Source of the DNA: Chloranthus sessilifolius
Taxonomy: Eukaryota; Streptophyta; Magnoliopsida; Chloranthales; Chloranthaceae
Assembly (NCBI GenBank): GCA_021018995.1
Contig: CM037596.1
Coordinates: 103,089,416 to 103,153,415 of the forward strand
Reading direction: 5' to 3'
DNA length: 64,000 nucleotides
Shown: positions 10,340 through 22,382 of the stretch, piece after piece
Layout: the number at the start of each line of letters is the position of its first letter
Position numbering within the stretch: the stretch's first letter is position 1
Translations under genes and position numbers: made by a program
Notes under the pieces: generated by a model
What the model was told of the DNA's origin: nothing
The model's database searches: none
The model's input: only the letters and a program-made list of their open reading frames with translations

Positions 10340-12870
10340 TCAAACAACACTCAGAATGTCATTCCCACCTTCAATATTCAGACTATCCACCCTAATGGTC
10401 GTGTCATGGATGATAGCCTTAAAACCATCTTTATGATTTTGAACCTCTTCAAAAATTTTAGAGTTCTTTTCCTTCCACAAGTGCCATAGAGTAGTTGCGA
10501 AGGTTGTTCAAATTATGGCTCCCTTTCTATTCTTCCTCATCCCCACTTTCATGCATAGAGAACATTTATCAAACAAAAAATCATGGTTCACATTAGAAAG
10601 ACCCAAGCTATACTTGATAGATCTACAAACCCATCTAGAGAAGCCACACTTGAAGAAAAGGTGGTTTGTGTCCTTATAATGATCCCAACAAGGAACACAC
10701 CTAGATGGCATCATCATACCCATTTTAGCAAGATTTCCCATAGTAAGAAGCTTATCTTGGATTGCAAGCCAAGCACAAAAGGCGTGCTTAAGAATATTCT
10801 TACCATTCTAATTAAACATCTCCCATTGCACTGAAGAAGTAAAAGGCTTAATAACCCCCCAAGCTAATTTGATGGAAAAAGTTCCTCTCTTGTCTGGTTC
10901 CTAAATCCAACGATCACTAGAGTCTCCAATAGGAGGGGGATCTCACGAACAAGATTCCAAGCCACCTCCATTCTGATTGTAGTCGCCTTCGGCAAATTCT
11001 AAACCCCTTCAAGCACAATATCTTTGATTTTGGCATTGATATCAATGTTAGCTTGGATGGCTAATCTTCTGCTATACTTAGGAATCAGAGACACACCATC
11101 AACCCACAGATCAAACCAAAAAGTAGTCGCCTCCCCATCCACTAAAATAACTCTACTATTGTTTGCCACAATAGTTTTAGCTTGCATTATACCTCACTAG
11201 GCCCATGATGTGTCTCGTGGAATAGAGCAATTCTAAAGACTATCGAAATCAAAATAGATGGAACGCATGCCTTGGACCCATAGAGAATTCTCATTTTTGA
11301 TCAAAGTCCAAAAGAGTTTAGCCATACCAGCTAAATTTCAGTCTTTCAAACTTTTAATTCCCAAACCGCCTTCATTCTTGGCCTACATTTTCTCTTCCAA
11401 CTGATAGGATGCATCGATTGAGAAAGAGATGGCCCTCTCCATAGAAATCTGCAGAAAATATGTTCAATTTCCTTTTATGGTTTGTCTTGGAAGGTTAAAA
11501 GCACCCATCCAATAAACCTGGAAGCTGCTAAAAATCAAGATGATGAGTTCAAGTCTATCTGTATATGAAAGTAAATGCCCTTTCTAACTCTCCAGCCGGT
11601 CCTTAATTTTTTGAATAAGCAGCCTACATAAAGAATGAGTCATTCCTGAAGGGAACAAAGGAAGACTCAAATACCGAAGAGGAGGTTCATCTTTCATGAA
11701 TCTCAAATTAACTTTTATTTCATCTTCCAATATACAAGCTTTGCCACAAATGAAAGCACTCTTGGAATCATTTGCCATAAAACCTGAAAACTTGTGAAAT
11801 TCTAAAAGCAATCCTCTTAGTTCTTTAACCAAATTAATATCTTCTTTAATAAAAGGAAGAACATTGTCAACAAAAAGGAGATGAGAAATATTAGTCTCAT
11901 TCATGAGATTGGGCATTTTAATCCTATCCTCATCAACTAACGTAAATAGAAGGGGTGAAAAAGGATCACCTTGTCTTAGGCCACACTTCCCTTGAAAGAA
12001 ACCAAATGGCGTATCATTCACTAAAATAGAGAATGAAGTCGTAGTAATGACTCTTTGGTCCAATCAATCCATACATCATCAAACCCCAATTGTTTAAGAA
12101 TTTCAATGGTAAAATCCCATCGGACCTTATCGTAAGTCTTTTTTATGTCAATTTTCGCACAAAGAGCCCTAGGCCCACTTTCCAAGTAAAAATTTTGCAC
12201 CATCTCATGGGCTAGGAGAATATTTTCAATTATTCTCATTTCCTTAATAAAAGTAGATTGATTAACGCTCACTAACCTAGGGAGAACCAAAGCCAGGCGG
12301 TTAGCCATAATCTTCGTTATCACCTTGTATATGAAATTACATAAGGCAATAGGACAAAGTTTATCAACGATATTAGCCCCTTACTCTTTAGAAATAAGCC
12401 TCAGAAAAGTTGCATTGAGAGACTTAAGAATTCTCCTACGACTGAAAAAAATAACTTATAGCGCTTAGAAGATCTTCCCCCACGATGTCCCAGTAGCACT
12501 TGAAAAACTCAGAAGGAAATCCATCAGGGCCAAGTGCTTTCCAGAAGGAGACTCAAAAATAACTTTTCAAATCTCTTCCCTCGAAACTTCTTTAGAGAGG
12601 ACACTAGATTCCTGAATATTCAACTTTCTCGCAAAAGAGATCTGAGGAATCGACTCATCACTTGAAGGATAATAGATACCTTTATAGTGCTCCACAATGA
12701 ACTTCCCAATAGCCTTCGGATCAACCATGAAATTATCATTCTCATCCTTTAATTCAAACAAGTTATCATTTGAGATTCGGGCCTTCACCGATGCATGAAA
12801 AAACTGTTGGGTATTTGTGACCCACACAATAACTTTTACTCTTTTTATTGATTGACTAAAGGCTTAGAGA
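10340..12870 (-). pseudogene. L1-type LINE relic (reverse transcriptase)
   Basis: Reading down the minus strand from 12870: a NTQQFFHASVKAR segment (plant LINE RT entry, normally GDKNTKFFH), a stretch ending SREEI, then KIMANRLALVLPRLVSVNQS and IDIKKTYDKVRWDF (RT finger/palm, usually DMAKAYDRVxW), GLRQGDPFSPLLF (RT motif B), LLFVDNVLPF (motif C, with FVDN where active elements have FADD), MKDEPPLRYLSLPL, and finally RCVPCWDHYKDTNHLFFKC (zf-RVT, C/H near 10680). The order fits a non-LTR element lacking its 5' half. Stops and frameshifts separate every block and the catalytic Asp pair is changed, so it is dead. No poly(A) tail was found at its 3' edge. Confidence 0.9.
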
Positions 12871-13236
12871 TTTTCATTGGTAACGAGATCCTACTCCACC
12901 CAATTTTAGGAGTCAATTTTGGCATGATTGGTTTGTGGTAAGCCAATCCCCATATTTTAGTAATACGCCTCTCCCTTGAATCTTTGATGGGTTAGAATTC
13001 AAGGGCATGCTATAAAAGAGGACAACGTCCCCTCTTCATCTCCGCTCAATATTTTTGTGTCTATCGTATAGAGAGAGATATAAGTGAGGTAGTTTTGTCC
13101 TCAAGCCATCTAAGCATGCTACTTATCGGAATTCTCTGGCAGATCATTCTCATTGGCAAGGTATGTTCTAACCTTGCGATTAAATTGTTCATGATTGAAA
13201 TTAATTGCCTTTAATTAATATTATTTATTTAACAAT
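12871..13236 (+). mobile_element. 3' part of a Copia 5' LTR
   Basis: TATAAAAGAG at 13011-13020 is a good TATA box about 225 bp before the tRNA primer site at 13237. CT-rich sequence and a TTTAACA end follow, as in Copia R/U5. It abuts the LINE relic, so the LTR start is unclear and may have been lost. Confidence 0.6.
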
Positions 13237-13248
13237 TGGTATCAGAGC
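13237..13248 (+). other. tRNA-iMet primer-binding site of the host Copia element
   Basis: TGGTATCAGAGC, preceded by AACAAT, is the standard Copia primer site. It defines the 5' LTR end near 13234 and the start of the internal region into which the other elements later inserted. Confidence 0.8.
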
Positions 13249-14943
13249 CGCTAATTTCTTTTCAATAAAAAAAAAAAGCTTGGTTGGTTTGCAGAGGCCG
13301 TGAGTTCGCCGGCAGCTCTGGTGGTTGGGTTCATAGTGATTTCCCATTGCCGGTTGTTGATCTCTCCAGTACCCACTAGTTGGCCAAAGGGCATATGCAT
13401 AATGATAAAAAATAAATAAATAACGTAAAACAAAGAGGTTAGAGAAGATGACGGTGAGTTTTCCTCATCTTACTGTCGCCAATACGCCTTTTCAGCTCAC
13501 CGGATCGATATCGGTCAAGTCCTAGCGCCGGGGGCCATTGGCCAGCATGGTGGATTGTCACTTCTCTGATGCTTACTCTGTTAAGATCACAACTCACCAT
13601 TGTCTCAGACGTCTATCCAGTGTGACCAAGGAAACACTTAGGCTGTTGTTTCCCTTCAAGAAAGTATATATATATATATATATATAATATTACGATAGCA
13701 AAAACAATCGACTTTAATATTATCAATATAATATTATCAAAAGTAAAGGAAACATATTTTAAAATTTTGTTTTATTGTAATGGGTGGCTATCCCATATAA
13801 AGCTAAAGCATCAAAGCCGGTGCTTCCCGAATTGTTTTGTAGGGTAGATTCATTACAGAATACTTTTTATTATGTTTCTACCGACTGCAAATATTAGTTT
13901 AATCCTGTAAATTTGTTTTCATCACCACACCGAGTCTAATTCGGGCTCACTTTTTCGAATGCAATATCTGGAGATATACAATTATGATTTACACATATGA
14001 CCTATCATTTTTGGTCTACTCAACGAGTTATACATATTGGACTCTTTATTTGGACAGTCTAAGACTGTTTTGGACCTAAACTTTTCAATCAAAGTTCATT
14101 CAATTTATTTTATGCAATTATACATCCTTTCCTCATATTAAATAAAAATTGTTGAACCTTTTCTATTTGCTGCTCTTATACTATCATGTCATTATTCATA
14201 GTAAATTCATATGCAATTTTCTTGTTAATAAACCTTTTATATATAAACAGCATACATACAATGTCTATTCTCATGCACTTTCTTCATTGAATTAAATTTA
14301 ATCAAAATTAGTATGTGGGCATTCTCTTAGATTAAAAATATGAACTATTGACATGATAGAATGCCTAGGAGCTTTAGTTCTATCTATAAAGGGATTTAGG
14401 TAGAACGGTAAAATAATCATTTATGAATGTGTAGCCAAAGTAGGTTTATAGTCTGCCCAAAGGTGACCGACCTATAGATGGCACATGATCCTTAAATTTT
14501 GAAATTCAATTTCATTAAGATTGCATGTGCATTCGTCTGTGTGAACTACTATTTCTAGCCAAAGCTGATTTAAAAAATTCATACAGATGGAATGAGTAGA
14601 ATAGTCATGTGTGTCTAGGTGAGAGAAGAGCAACACTTCTAGCCTAAGCTGATGGATAGCTTTGATCAAACTGAAAATGTATCCAACTTGGTCTATGTGT
14701 GTTCTTAAACACAACTTAGGAAGACTTCGATAAGTCAAAGCTTCTGCTCCAAGGTGATGCTAAGACAATGGGTAAAGTCCGTCCCTCATAGTGAATGTTC
14801 CTTTACACATGTTTGTTTACACTCTAATTAATTCAACCTCGATCGTGGGTATGAATTTTATTTTATAAAGTTCTAATCGAACAATGTGTTGCTTGTTATT
14901 CTTTGTCATATTAGATATGAACGAATCAGTCTTACACTAATAG
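13249..14943 (+). mobile_element. Copia leader region
   Basis: Internal leader between primer site and gag relic. It includes a (TA)n run at 13665-13686 and otherwise AT-rich sequence without a recognisable protein. At about 1.7 kb it is long for a Copia leader, so other insertions may be hidden here. Confidence 0.45.
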
Positions 14944-15240
14944 ATGACGAATATTGAAAAACTTAATGACACCAATTATAACACCTAGTGGATGGGCCTT
15001 GATTTAACCCTTGTGTATATGGACTAAGACTTTGTTCTCACAGAGAACAAGCCAACTATACTGTCCAACGCTACTGAAACTCAAAAGGCTCAATACGCTC
15101 AATGGGACAAGGCAAATCATATGAAAATAATGATTATACGTGCTTCTATTACTGAACTCATTAGAGGTTGTATTAAAACTAGAGAAACAACCAAAGAATC
15201 ATTAAAGATTATCTAAGATCAGTTCGTTGGAACAGTAAAA
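14944..15240 (+). pseudogene. Copia gag N-terminal relic
   Basis: ATG at 14944 opens MTNIEKLNDTNYNT, then FVLTENKPT, AQYAQWDKANHMK and IIRASITELIRGC: the N-terminal part of Copia gag (DUF4219/UBN2-like, KLxGxNYxxW). In-frame stops occur after residue 14, before DFVLT and later. The sequence jumps near 15240-15280 to the end of integrase, so most of gag, protease and integrase is deleted. Confidence 0.8.
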
Positions 15241-15550
15241 TCCCTTTAGTACGGCTATTTGGTGTAATTTGTCAATATGCGATATGATGACAATGGGAGT
15301 CAAAAGCAGAGAAACATTGTCTTCCAAGAAGATCGTAATATTGTCATACTTATTCCTGTTGGACCTTCTTTACCTACTCTTTCTATGGCTCCTATTCCTC
15401 CTCCCATTATTGAACCCGAAGAAAACTCCATACCTGTATCCGTTCTTCATGACATGGGGACATCGAGTACAATCACTCTGACTCCATCTACTCCTGAAGA
15501 GCAATCAATTACTTTAAGAAGATCCTCTAGAGAGTGAAGATCTACCATAC

Positions 15551-17161
15551 TGATGTGCAGTGAAATATGATGATATTTCACCCCTAAAGACCTACATTTA
15601 GCTATCCGATGAAAGCCATTTAACATGTTTTTAGATGGTTTTAGTGATTTACAGGCCGGCAGATGTGTTGAGCATGAAATAACCCACAAGTTCAGAATAT
15701 AACGTCAAATTCGTGCTACTTTGGATCATGCGGAACCTATCCCGACTTGGAGCTCAATTTGACCCTTCAAGACAGTAGATTCAGAAAATTGTTAAAACAC
15801 GAAAGTTGTAGAGCTCGTTGTCAGCTTTCCAACGCCACCCGAATCGCCTCAATCCGACTTCAGGATAGAAAGTTATGGCCGAAAGACCGAGGCAGTGTCT
15901 GAATGCAAAGTGCAGCGGGAGTTCACGGAAATCTGGGAGGTCGATCGATCGACCCTTTTTAGTCGATCGATCGACCAAAGACGAATTTGAGTCCGGATAG
16001 AGTTTGGCCGCGAGAAAATCTTGGAACCAAGAGTGGCGTACGTTTTGGCAATTACGGGAAAAAAAGATATTCTTGGGGGATATATATATTCATCCGGGGA
16101 GTCCTTGAGAAGAGAGGATTAGGAGAATTAGGAGCATTCTGTTTTATTCTGATTAGTTTTATTTCTTTATTTTTCTTTAGAGAGAGTTTTGTCTTACAGA
16201 GAGTTTATTCATTTTTTCTGCATTATTATCATTCTTCTGTGTTAGTTCTTTCTGCTTTTCTAAATCGTACGTACTGGGAATAAAAGCTCTTTGTGGAAAT
16301 TGTTAAAGCTCTTTACGGTATTTTTATATTGATGTTAGTGTTTATTTATATTTTAATTATGTTGTTTACTTTTACTATGTGTGGCTAGTTTTATTAAGGA
16401 TGGGGATCTAATGATTCCCATCCGAGGTATTTATTTATACTAATATCAATCTGTGATTGAGATGTCAGATGCCTTTTAAGACCCTAATATTTATTGAATA
16501 TGGTGAAATCATCATTTCAGTCCGAGATCTAGGTGCTAATCATGCCCTATGATTTCAGATCTGTAAAAATGATTTTATCCTAGTTATCACCCATCTCGGG
16601 GTGAAGTTTTACCACAATCTGAGGTGTGAGTGTTAATCATACACTTATGGGGTGTTAATCATACATCTCCTTGATCTCGGATTGATGGTGTGACTTTATC
16701 CCAGTGGTGAGTTCCAATCACGATCTGAGGTGTGGGTGTTAATCATACACCTATGGGGTGTTAATCATACATCTCCGTGATCTCAGATCTATATTTTAGA
16801 ACTCACGTGTGTATAGGGCAGTTCTTCTTTTGAGAAATTTGTTAAGGATTTCATATCTCAAACCACAGATTGGTATTTTATAAATGATAAACCAACGATG
16901 GGAGGATTTAGCATCCCAATCCTTATCTTTCATTAATTGTTTAATCCTTTAGATTTCGTTAGTATTTATCTGTGTTATTAAAAGTTACCATAATTCTAGG
17001 TTTTCAGTTACTGCATAAGATCTGTAGAAATTCTTTTAGTTAATTAATATTTCTGTTTTTTATATTTTCTAACTAATCCTCGTGGGAACGATCTCGTACT
17101 TTGCACCCACTGACTACATCACGATTCGTGCACTTGCGAGTATAAATTTTAGGACACATCA
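15551..17161 (+). mobile_element. Solo LTR of an Athila/Tat-like Gypsy element
   Basis: 1611 bp, TGATGTGCAGTG..GACACATCA, flanked by a perfect 5-bp duplication CATAC (15546-15550 and 17162-17166). It shares its start (AGTGAAATATGATRATATTTCAC), the TCCTCGTGGGAACGATCTCG stretch near its end, the CCCATCCGAGG motif and tandem GATCTCAGATCT phrases with the LTRs at 18549 and 31332, so it is a related but distinct subfamily. It carries GTCGATCGATCGAC palindromes where the other has GTCGATTAATCGAC. Internal sequence is absent, which implies LTR-LTR recombination. Confidence 0.92.
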
Positions 17162-18543
17162 CATACCATCTGATTATAAAGTCTATTTGTAAGAGGATAA
17201 CGATGTTGATCTAGATCTTGATGACCCTCCTTCCTTCCTCAAAGCTATGAAGAGCAACAAATTTCAATACTGGCAGGAGGCCATGAGAGAGGAGTTGCAA
17301 TCTATGAAAAATAATCATGTTTGGGAACTTTCTACTCTTCCTGATAGTCATAAGAAATTAAATGCAGATGAGTTTTCAAAAATAAAAGAGACTCGGAGGG
17401 AAATATTAAAAAGTACAATGCAAGACTCGTTACCAAGGGCTTTACACAGAGACCTGGCATTGACTTTAATGAAACACTCTCTCCCATCTCATCAAAAGAT
17501 TCACTACGGATCATCCTTGCAATCGTTGCCCATTACGATATCGAGTTACACCAAATGAACGTTAAAATGTCATTCTTGAATGGTGATCTGGAAGAGAAAA
17601 TTTATGTCTCAGCCAAAGGGTTTTGTAGCACATGGAAAAGAGAATCTTGTTTGCAAATTGAAAAGATTTATTTATAGATTAAAGCAGGCTTCACGACAAT
17701 AGTATTTAAAATTTGATAAAATTGTGACCCAATTTGGCTTCAAAGAAAATATTATGGACCAATGTATTTACATCAAAGGGATTAAAGGGTGTTTCATCAT
17801 TCTTGTTCTTTACGTTGATAATATACTTCTTGCAAGCAGCGATATTCATCTCCTACACGAAATAAAACTTTTTCTCTCAACGAGTTTTGATATAAAAGAT
17901 ATGAGAAATACTCAATATATTCTTAGAATTAAGATTCATAGAGATCGGGGTGTTGGACTTTTAGGCTTATCCTAGAGAGCTTATATTGATAAAGTTTTCA
18001 AAAAAATTTATATAAAAAATTATGCCTCGGTGATGCCCCTGTTGTTAAAGGCGACATTTTTAGTGAAAGTTAATGTCCAAAAAATTAAATCGAAAAAATA
18101 CAAGTAAATGTCTTTAAATATGCTTCTGCTGTTGGAAGCTTAATATATGCAATGGTATGCTTAATATCAGATATCACATTCATTGTTGGAATACTCGAAA
18201 GACTATAACGAAATCCTAGTATTACACATTTTAAAGCGATGAAGAAAGTCTTACGATATTTACAAAAAATTAAAGATTTCATGCTAGTTTATAAAAGGTC
18301 GAGCGTGATTGCAGTTGTCGAATCTACAGATTCTGACTATGTTGGATGCTTGGAAACTCGAAAGTCTATCTCGGGTTTCACCTTCAAGCTTGCTCATGGA
18401 GCTATATCTAGAAGGAGCACAAAACAAAGCATAACTATAGATTCCACTATGTTTGAAGAGTTTATTGGATGTCATGAGGCAGAAAAGCTTCATTGGAGAA
18501 CCAAAAGTTATGGATTCTATTGATAGACTTATTGTTATTTATT

Positions 18544-18548
18544 GTGAC
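18544..18548. repeat. Target-site duplication GTGAC (left)
   Basis: Identical to 33179-33183. Removing the element and one copy restores the Copia RNase H frame across the site. Confidence 0.95.
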
Positions 18549-20425
18549 TGATGAGTAGTGAAATATGATAATATTTCACTCCTAAATACCAACATTTAGC
18601 TATCCGATGAAGGCTGTCTGATAAGAATTATGAGATTTGAAGTGTTTCAAGTAAATAAAATCCAAGTGCATAAAACAGCCCAAGAATTCCGAAAATAATA
18701 TCAAAATATTGCAACTTTGGGTCATCGAGAACTTAGTGCAACTTAAAGCTCAATTTAGACTTTCAAGCCATCCGATTCATGAAATTTCTAAAACATAAAA
18801 GTTGTAGATCTTTCCATCCGCTTTCCAATGCCGTACGAATCATATCAATCCGAGTTTAGAGTAGAAAGATATGACCGAAATACCGAGGCAGTGTCTGATG
18901 CAAAAGTGGGCGGGAGTTCACGAAAATCTGGGAAGGTCGATTAATCGACCTTACACTCGATTAATCAAGGAAAGCGACAGAATCTGACACAAAAAGCATT
19001 GTTTGGATGCAGAATTAAAGGGAAGGTCAATTAATCGACCATTTACTCAATTAATCGAGTAAAGTAATTCAAGTTGAGACGGAAGTGACTCCTAGTGCAG
19101 ATTTTTCAGGAGAGTCGATGCATCAACCCTACAGGGTCGATTAATCGACCCTGACTTTTCTAGCCAGGGAACCTGCAGGGCTTGGAGAGTATTTGAAGTA
19201 AAACCAACAACTCAAGAAGGAGAGCTAGATAGGACTTTTACTTTTTTTCTAGCTAGACGTAGAGATAGAATAATTATTATTTTTTTTGGAGAGATTTGTT
19301 CCTTTAATCTTGTCAGCATTCCTTTCTTCAATTTAGTATTTTTGTTCAGTTGATTCCTAGTTTAAATTTAAAAATTAGCAGAGAGCATTGTTAATTTCGT
19401 TTCTGAAGATCATCGTACCTGTGGATCAAAGAATTTCTATTGAAGGTTGAGGTATTTTTAATTAATTAAATTGATGTTATTTTTCATTCCTTATTTATTT
19501 ATGTCATTTAATTACAGTATGTGTGGCTAATTTCTTAGCGATAGGGATCTAATGATTCCCATCCGAGGGATGTACTTCTAATAATATGAATCTAGGATTA
19601 AAATATGAGATTTTATTTTATGGTTATTAAGCTATCACGAACGGATGAAATCTCCGCCACTAACTGGGATTGAGTGTGTCGAGTCATACCCTGGATCTCA
19701 AATCTATGACGGCAATTTTACACAAATCATTGTTATATGGTCTTTTTGCTTTCATCGTGTGGATCTACTTACGATTATGATCCGGGATCGAGTGTGCCGA
19801 GCCATGCCCTGGATCTTAGATCTGTAATGATAATTTTATCTTAATTACTCCCTAATCTGAAATCAAGTGTGTCGAGCCATGCACTTGATCTCAGATCTAT
19901 GGTGGTATTCTTATTGGAATTTTTACCCACTTTTGGGATAATTTTTATTTGAAATCTGAGATCAAGTGTGTCGAGCCATGCCCTTGATCCAAAATCTATA
20001 TATGAAAATCATCCCTGAAATTAAGTCCTGATTGCAGGGATGCAACGTGAAACCTATCCGGGTTTTGATCATTTATCTTTCATGAGAGATGCTTTTCAAT
20101 GATATATCTCATAATTTAATCCTTAGATTTATATTACGGGAAGAACAAATCAAAGATGGGAGGATTTAGCATCTTCATCTTTACCTTTATTTTGAATTAT
20201 CAATTAAGTTTTAGTTTGTAGTCAGTAATTGTCATTTCACAAAATCGCCTAAATCATAATATTGGTAAGGTTATGTTAGTCCTTGATAGATTTCTTGAAT
20301 TACTATCTCATCTTTTTAGATCTTCCAAAATAGTCCTCGTGGGAACGATCTCGTACTTTGCACCCACTATATACAATCTGATTCGTGCGCTTACGAATAA
20401 AACATCACAATTAAATTTCACATCA
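18549..20425 (+). repeat. 5' LTR (1877 bp)
   Basis: TGATGAGTAGTG..CACATCA. It contains palindromes at 18933-18952 and 19133-19152, decayed palindromes between them, four repeats of a GAGTGTGYCGAGCCATGCCCT phrase (about 19660-20000), and the family-wide TCCTCGTGGGAACGATCTCG near 20335. No strong TATA box stands out. A GAGAGCTAGATAGG region near 19220 may be near the transcription start. Confidence 0.93.
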
Positions 20426-20431
20426 AGTTTT

Positions 20432-20448
20432 TGGCGCCGTTGTCATGG
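20432..20448 (+). other. Primer-binding site, tRNA-Asp type
   Basis: TGGCGCCGTTGTCATGG, six bases after the LTR end, resembles the complement of the plant tRNA-Asp 3' end (TGGCGCCGTTGCCGGGG) with three mismatches, as in Athila-like elements. The changes suggest decay since insertion. Confidence 0.85.
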
Positions 20449-20804
20449 ACTAAATCAAGAAAATCTGAATTTTTAGGAATTAGACAGTTAATTTTAGAAA
20501 TTTTCGTGGATTAAAACAGTTTCTCTACTGAAAAAAATATATAAATAAATAAAATTTTTCTGTCCTTTGTCGATTAATCGAGTCTACCACTCGATTAATC
20601 GACCTCTGTCTCGATCGATTGAGATTCCTACTCGATCAATCGAGATTTTAAAAAAAAAAACAAATAATTTTGAAAAAATAATAATAACAAAATTAAAAAT
20701 ATAAAAATATAAAAATATAAAAATTCAAAGAAAAAAGAAAGAAAAAAATATATATCTCTCTTGAGATTTTCTTTCCTGAAACATCCTCTCTGTGTGTCAT
20801 TTGC

Positions 20805-22070
20805 ATGCACACTAGGTCTTCTAAAGAAAGAACTTTAGAACCTTTAAATTCTGAGATCGAACGTGCTTGCTGGTCAAATCGTAAGGACGCTAAATCAAGG
20901 CAAAAATTCTCTAGTGAATCATCCACTGAAGTCAATATGACTGACAACATGAATGGACAACTCAAACAAAAACAAGAGGAAGAACCAACATTGAGAGAAC
21001 TGTTTTCTCCAATCACTACAAATACCCCATCATGCATTGTATACCCCGCCACACCTGGTGGCCGGTTTGAAATCCGTACAAATGTCATCCAAAATTTTCC
21101 AATCTTTCATGGCATGGAGAGAGAAGACCCATACCAGCACGTTAAAGACTTCGTCGAAGTCTGCTCATCTGTATACCAAAATTTCAGCGAAGAATCTGTT
21201 AGGCTACGCTTGTTTCCTTTCTCTATAAAGGATAAAGCAAAAGCTTGATTAAATTCTCTACCATCGAGATCCATAACCACCTGGGATTAGATGGTCAAAA
21301 AGTTTCTGTCAAAGTTCTTCCCTATGACGAAGATGAATGCCCTCATACGTGAAATCACGAATTTCACACAAGAGGAAGATGAGAGATTATATGAAGCTTG
21401 GGATAGATTCATGGATCTCTTACTAAAATGTCCATACCATGGATACTCAAAGTGGAGATTGGTCCAATATTTCTACAATGGACTAAGTCAACCAAATAGA
21501 CATCTGGTAGAGTCAATGAATGGAGGAGGATTCCTGAGCCTCAAGGAAACTGAATCCTATGCTTTCCTAGAAAAGCTGGCCGAGGATTCTCAACACTGGG
21601 ATTTCACAAAGACTTGGGAACAATCAGTCAAAGCTCGTGATCAAGCTGGAAGTTCAACCAAGAAGGGAGGACTATACGTAGTAAAGGATTCTTCGGATCT
21701 GATGGCTAAAATTAATTTCCTCTTTCAACAAGTGGAGGAATTGAAATTAAAGAAGAATGTGCATATGATAAATACACAACTCGGGCCATGTTCAATTTGT
21801 GCAAGTCCAATGCATATAGCAGATGATTGTCCTTCAATGCAGAACTATTATGAAGACACATCTGAACAGCTAAATATTGTGAATAACTATGGGCAGAATC
21901 AAGGAAACATTTTCAATAAGAATAACCCAAATAGTTGGAGAAGCCACCCAAATTTCTCATGGAAACAAAATAATCAAATAGCACAGCCCAGGAAATAGGG
22001 GACAAACTTCTATCCTCAACAAAATTTCAACCAAGGACCGCAGCAAAACTATGGTCAAGGGCAATTTTAA
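20805..22070 (+). pseudogene. Gypsy gag (capsid and zinc knuckle), nonsense-broken
   Basis: ATG at 20805 starts MHTRSSKERTLEPL. The retrotransposon gag domain follows (PGGRFEIR, NFPIFHGMEREDPYQHVKDF about residues 80-115, then FLSKFFPMTKM and LYEAWDRFMDLLLKCPYHGY after 21291). A single CCHC knuckle CSICASPMHIADDC (C-x2-C-x4-H-x4-C) lies near 21790-21835, then an Asn/Gln-rich tail. Gag would package element RNA in cytoplasmic particles. Frame is kept, but stops fall at 21246, about 21285, and after QPRK near 21998; the first looks like a mutated Trp codon. Confidence 0.9.
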
Positions 22071-22382
22071 TAGCAAGGGTTAAATAATCTAAATCAATTT
22101 TAATACAAGCAAAATCAGGTTGGGCAGCCACGACAATTGAACCAAAATTTTCAGTTTGCACAACCAATGGGAGGTTATCAAAACCAACCACAATAAAATT
22201 TTGCGCCAACATTTCCACCACCCGGATTTAACAATCCACTGGGAAATGCTGTCCAACGTCCTCCTACACAAACTCCTTCTACTAAGGACTTGTTGAAAGT
22301 TATTCATTCTCACACATCCTTAATCTCTAAAATAGAGACCCAAATTGGACAATTGACAACTTTTCTCTGTGAAAGAGAAAAA

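Larger units (their letters stand above)
15277..18548 (+). pseudogene. Copia pol relic (INT end, RT, RNase H), split by a solo LTR
   Basis: 15277-15550 reads the proline-rich integrase-RT linker and LRRSSRE. After the solo LTR, 17167 resumes with PSDYKVYL, then FLKAMKSNKFQYWQEAMREE, NHVWEL, IELHQMNVKMSFLNGDLEE, ILVLYVDNILLASSD (RT catalytic motif; Copia normally has YVDD, so the second Asp is replaced by Asn) and STDSDYVGCLETRKSISG, ending at IVIYCD, where the Gypsy element is inserted. The reading continues at 33179. Several stops and frameshifts make it non-functional. The clean resumption on both sides of each insertion gives the order of events. Confidence 0.9.

Noticed and set aside
20693-21088. 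131-codon minus-strand ORF over the gag start
   Set aside because: Antisense of gag, with a poly-Phe/Ile end from A/T-rich leader sequence.
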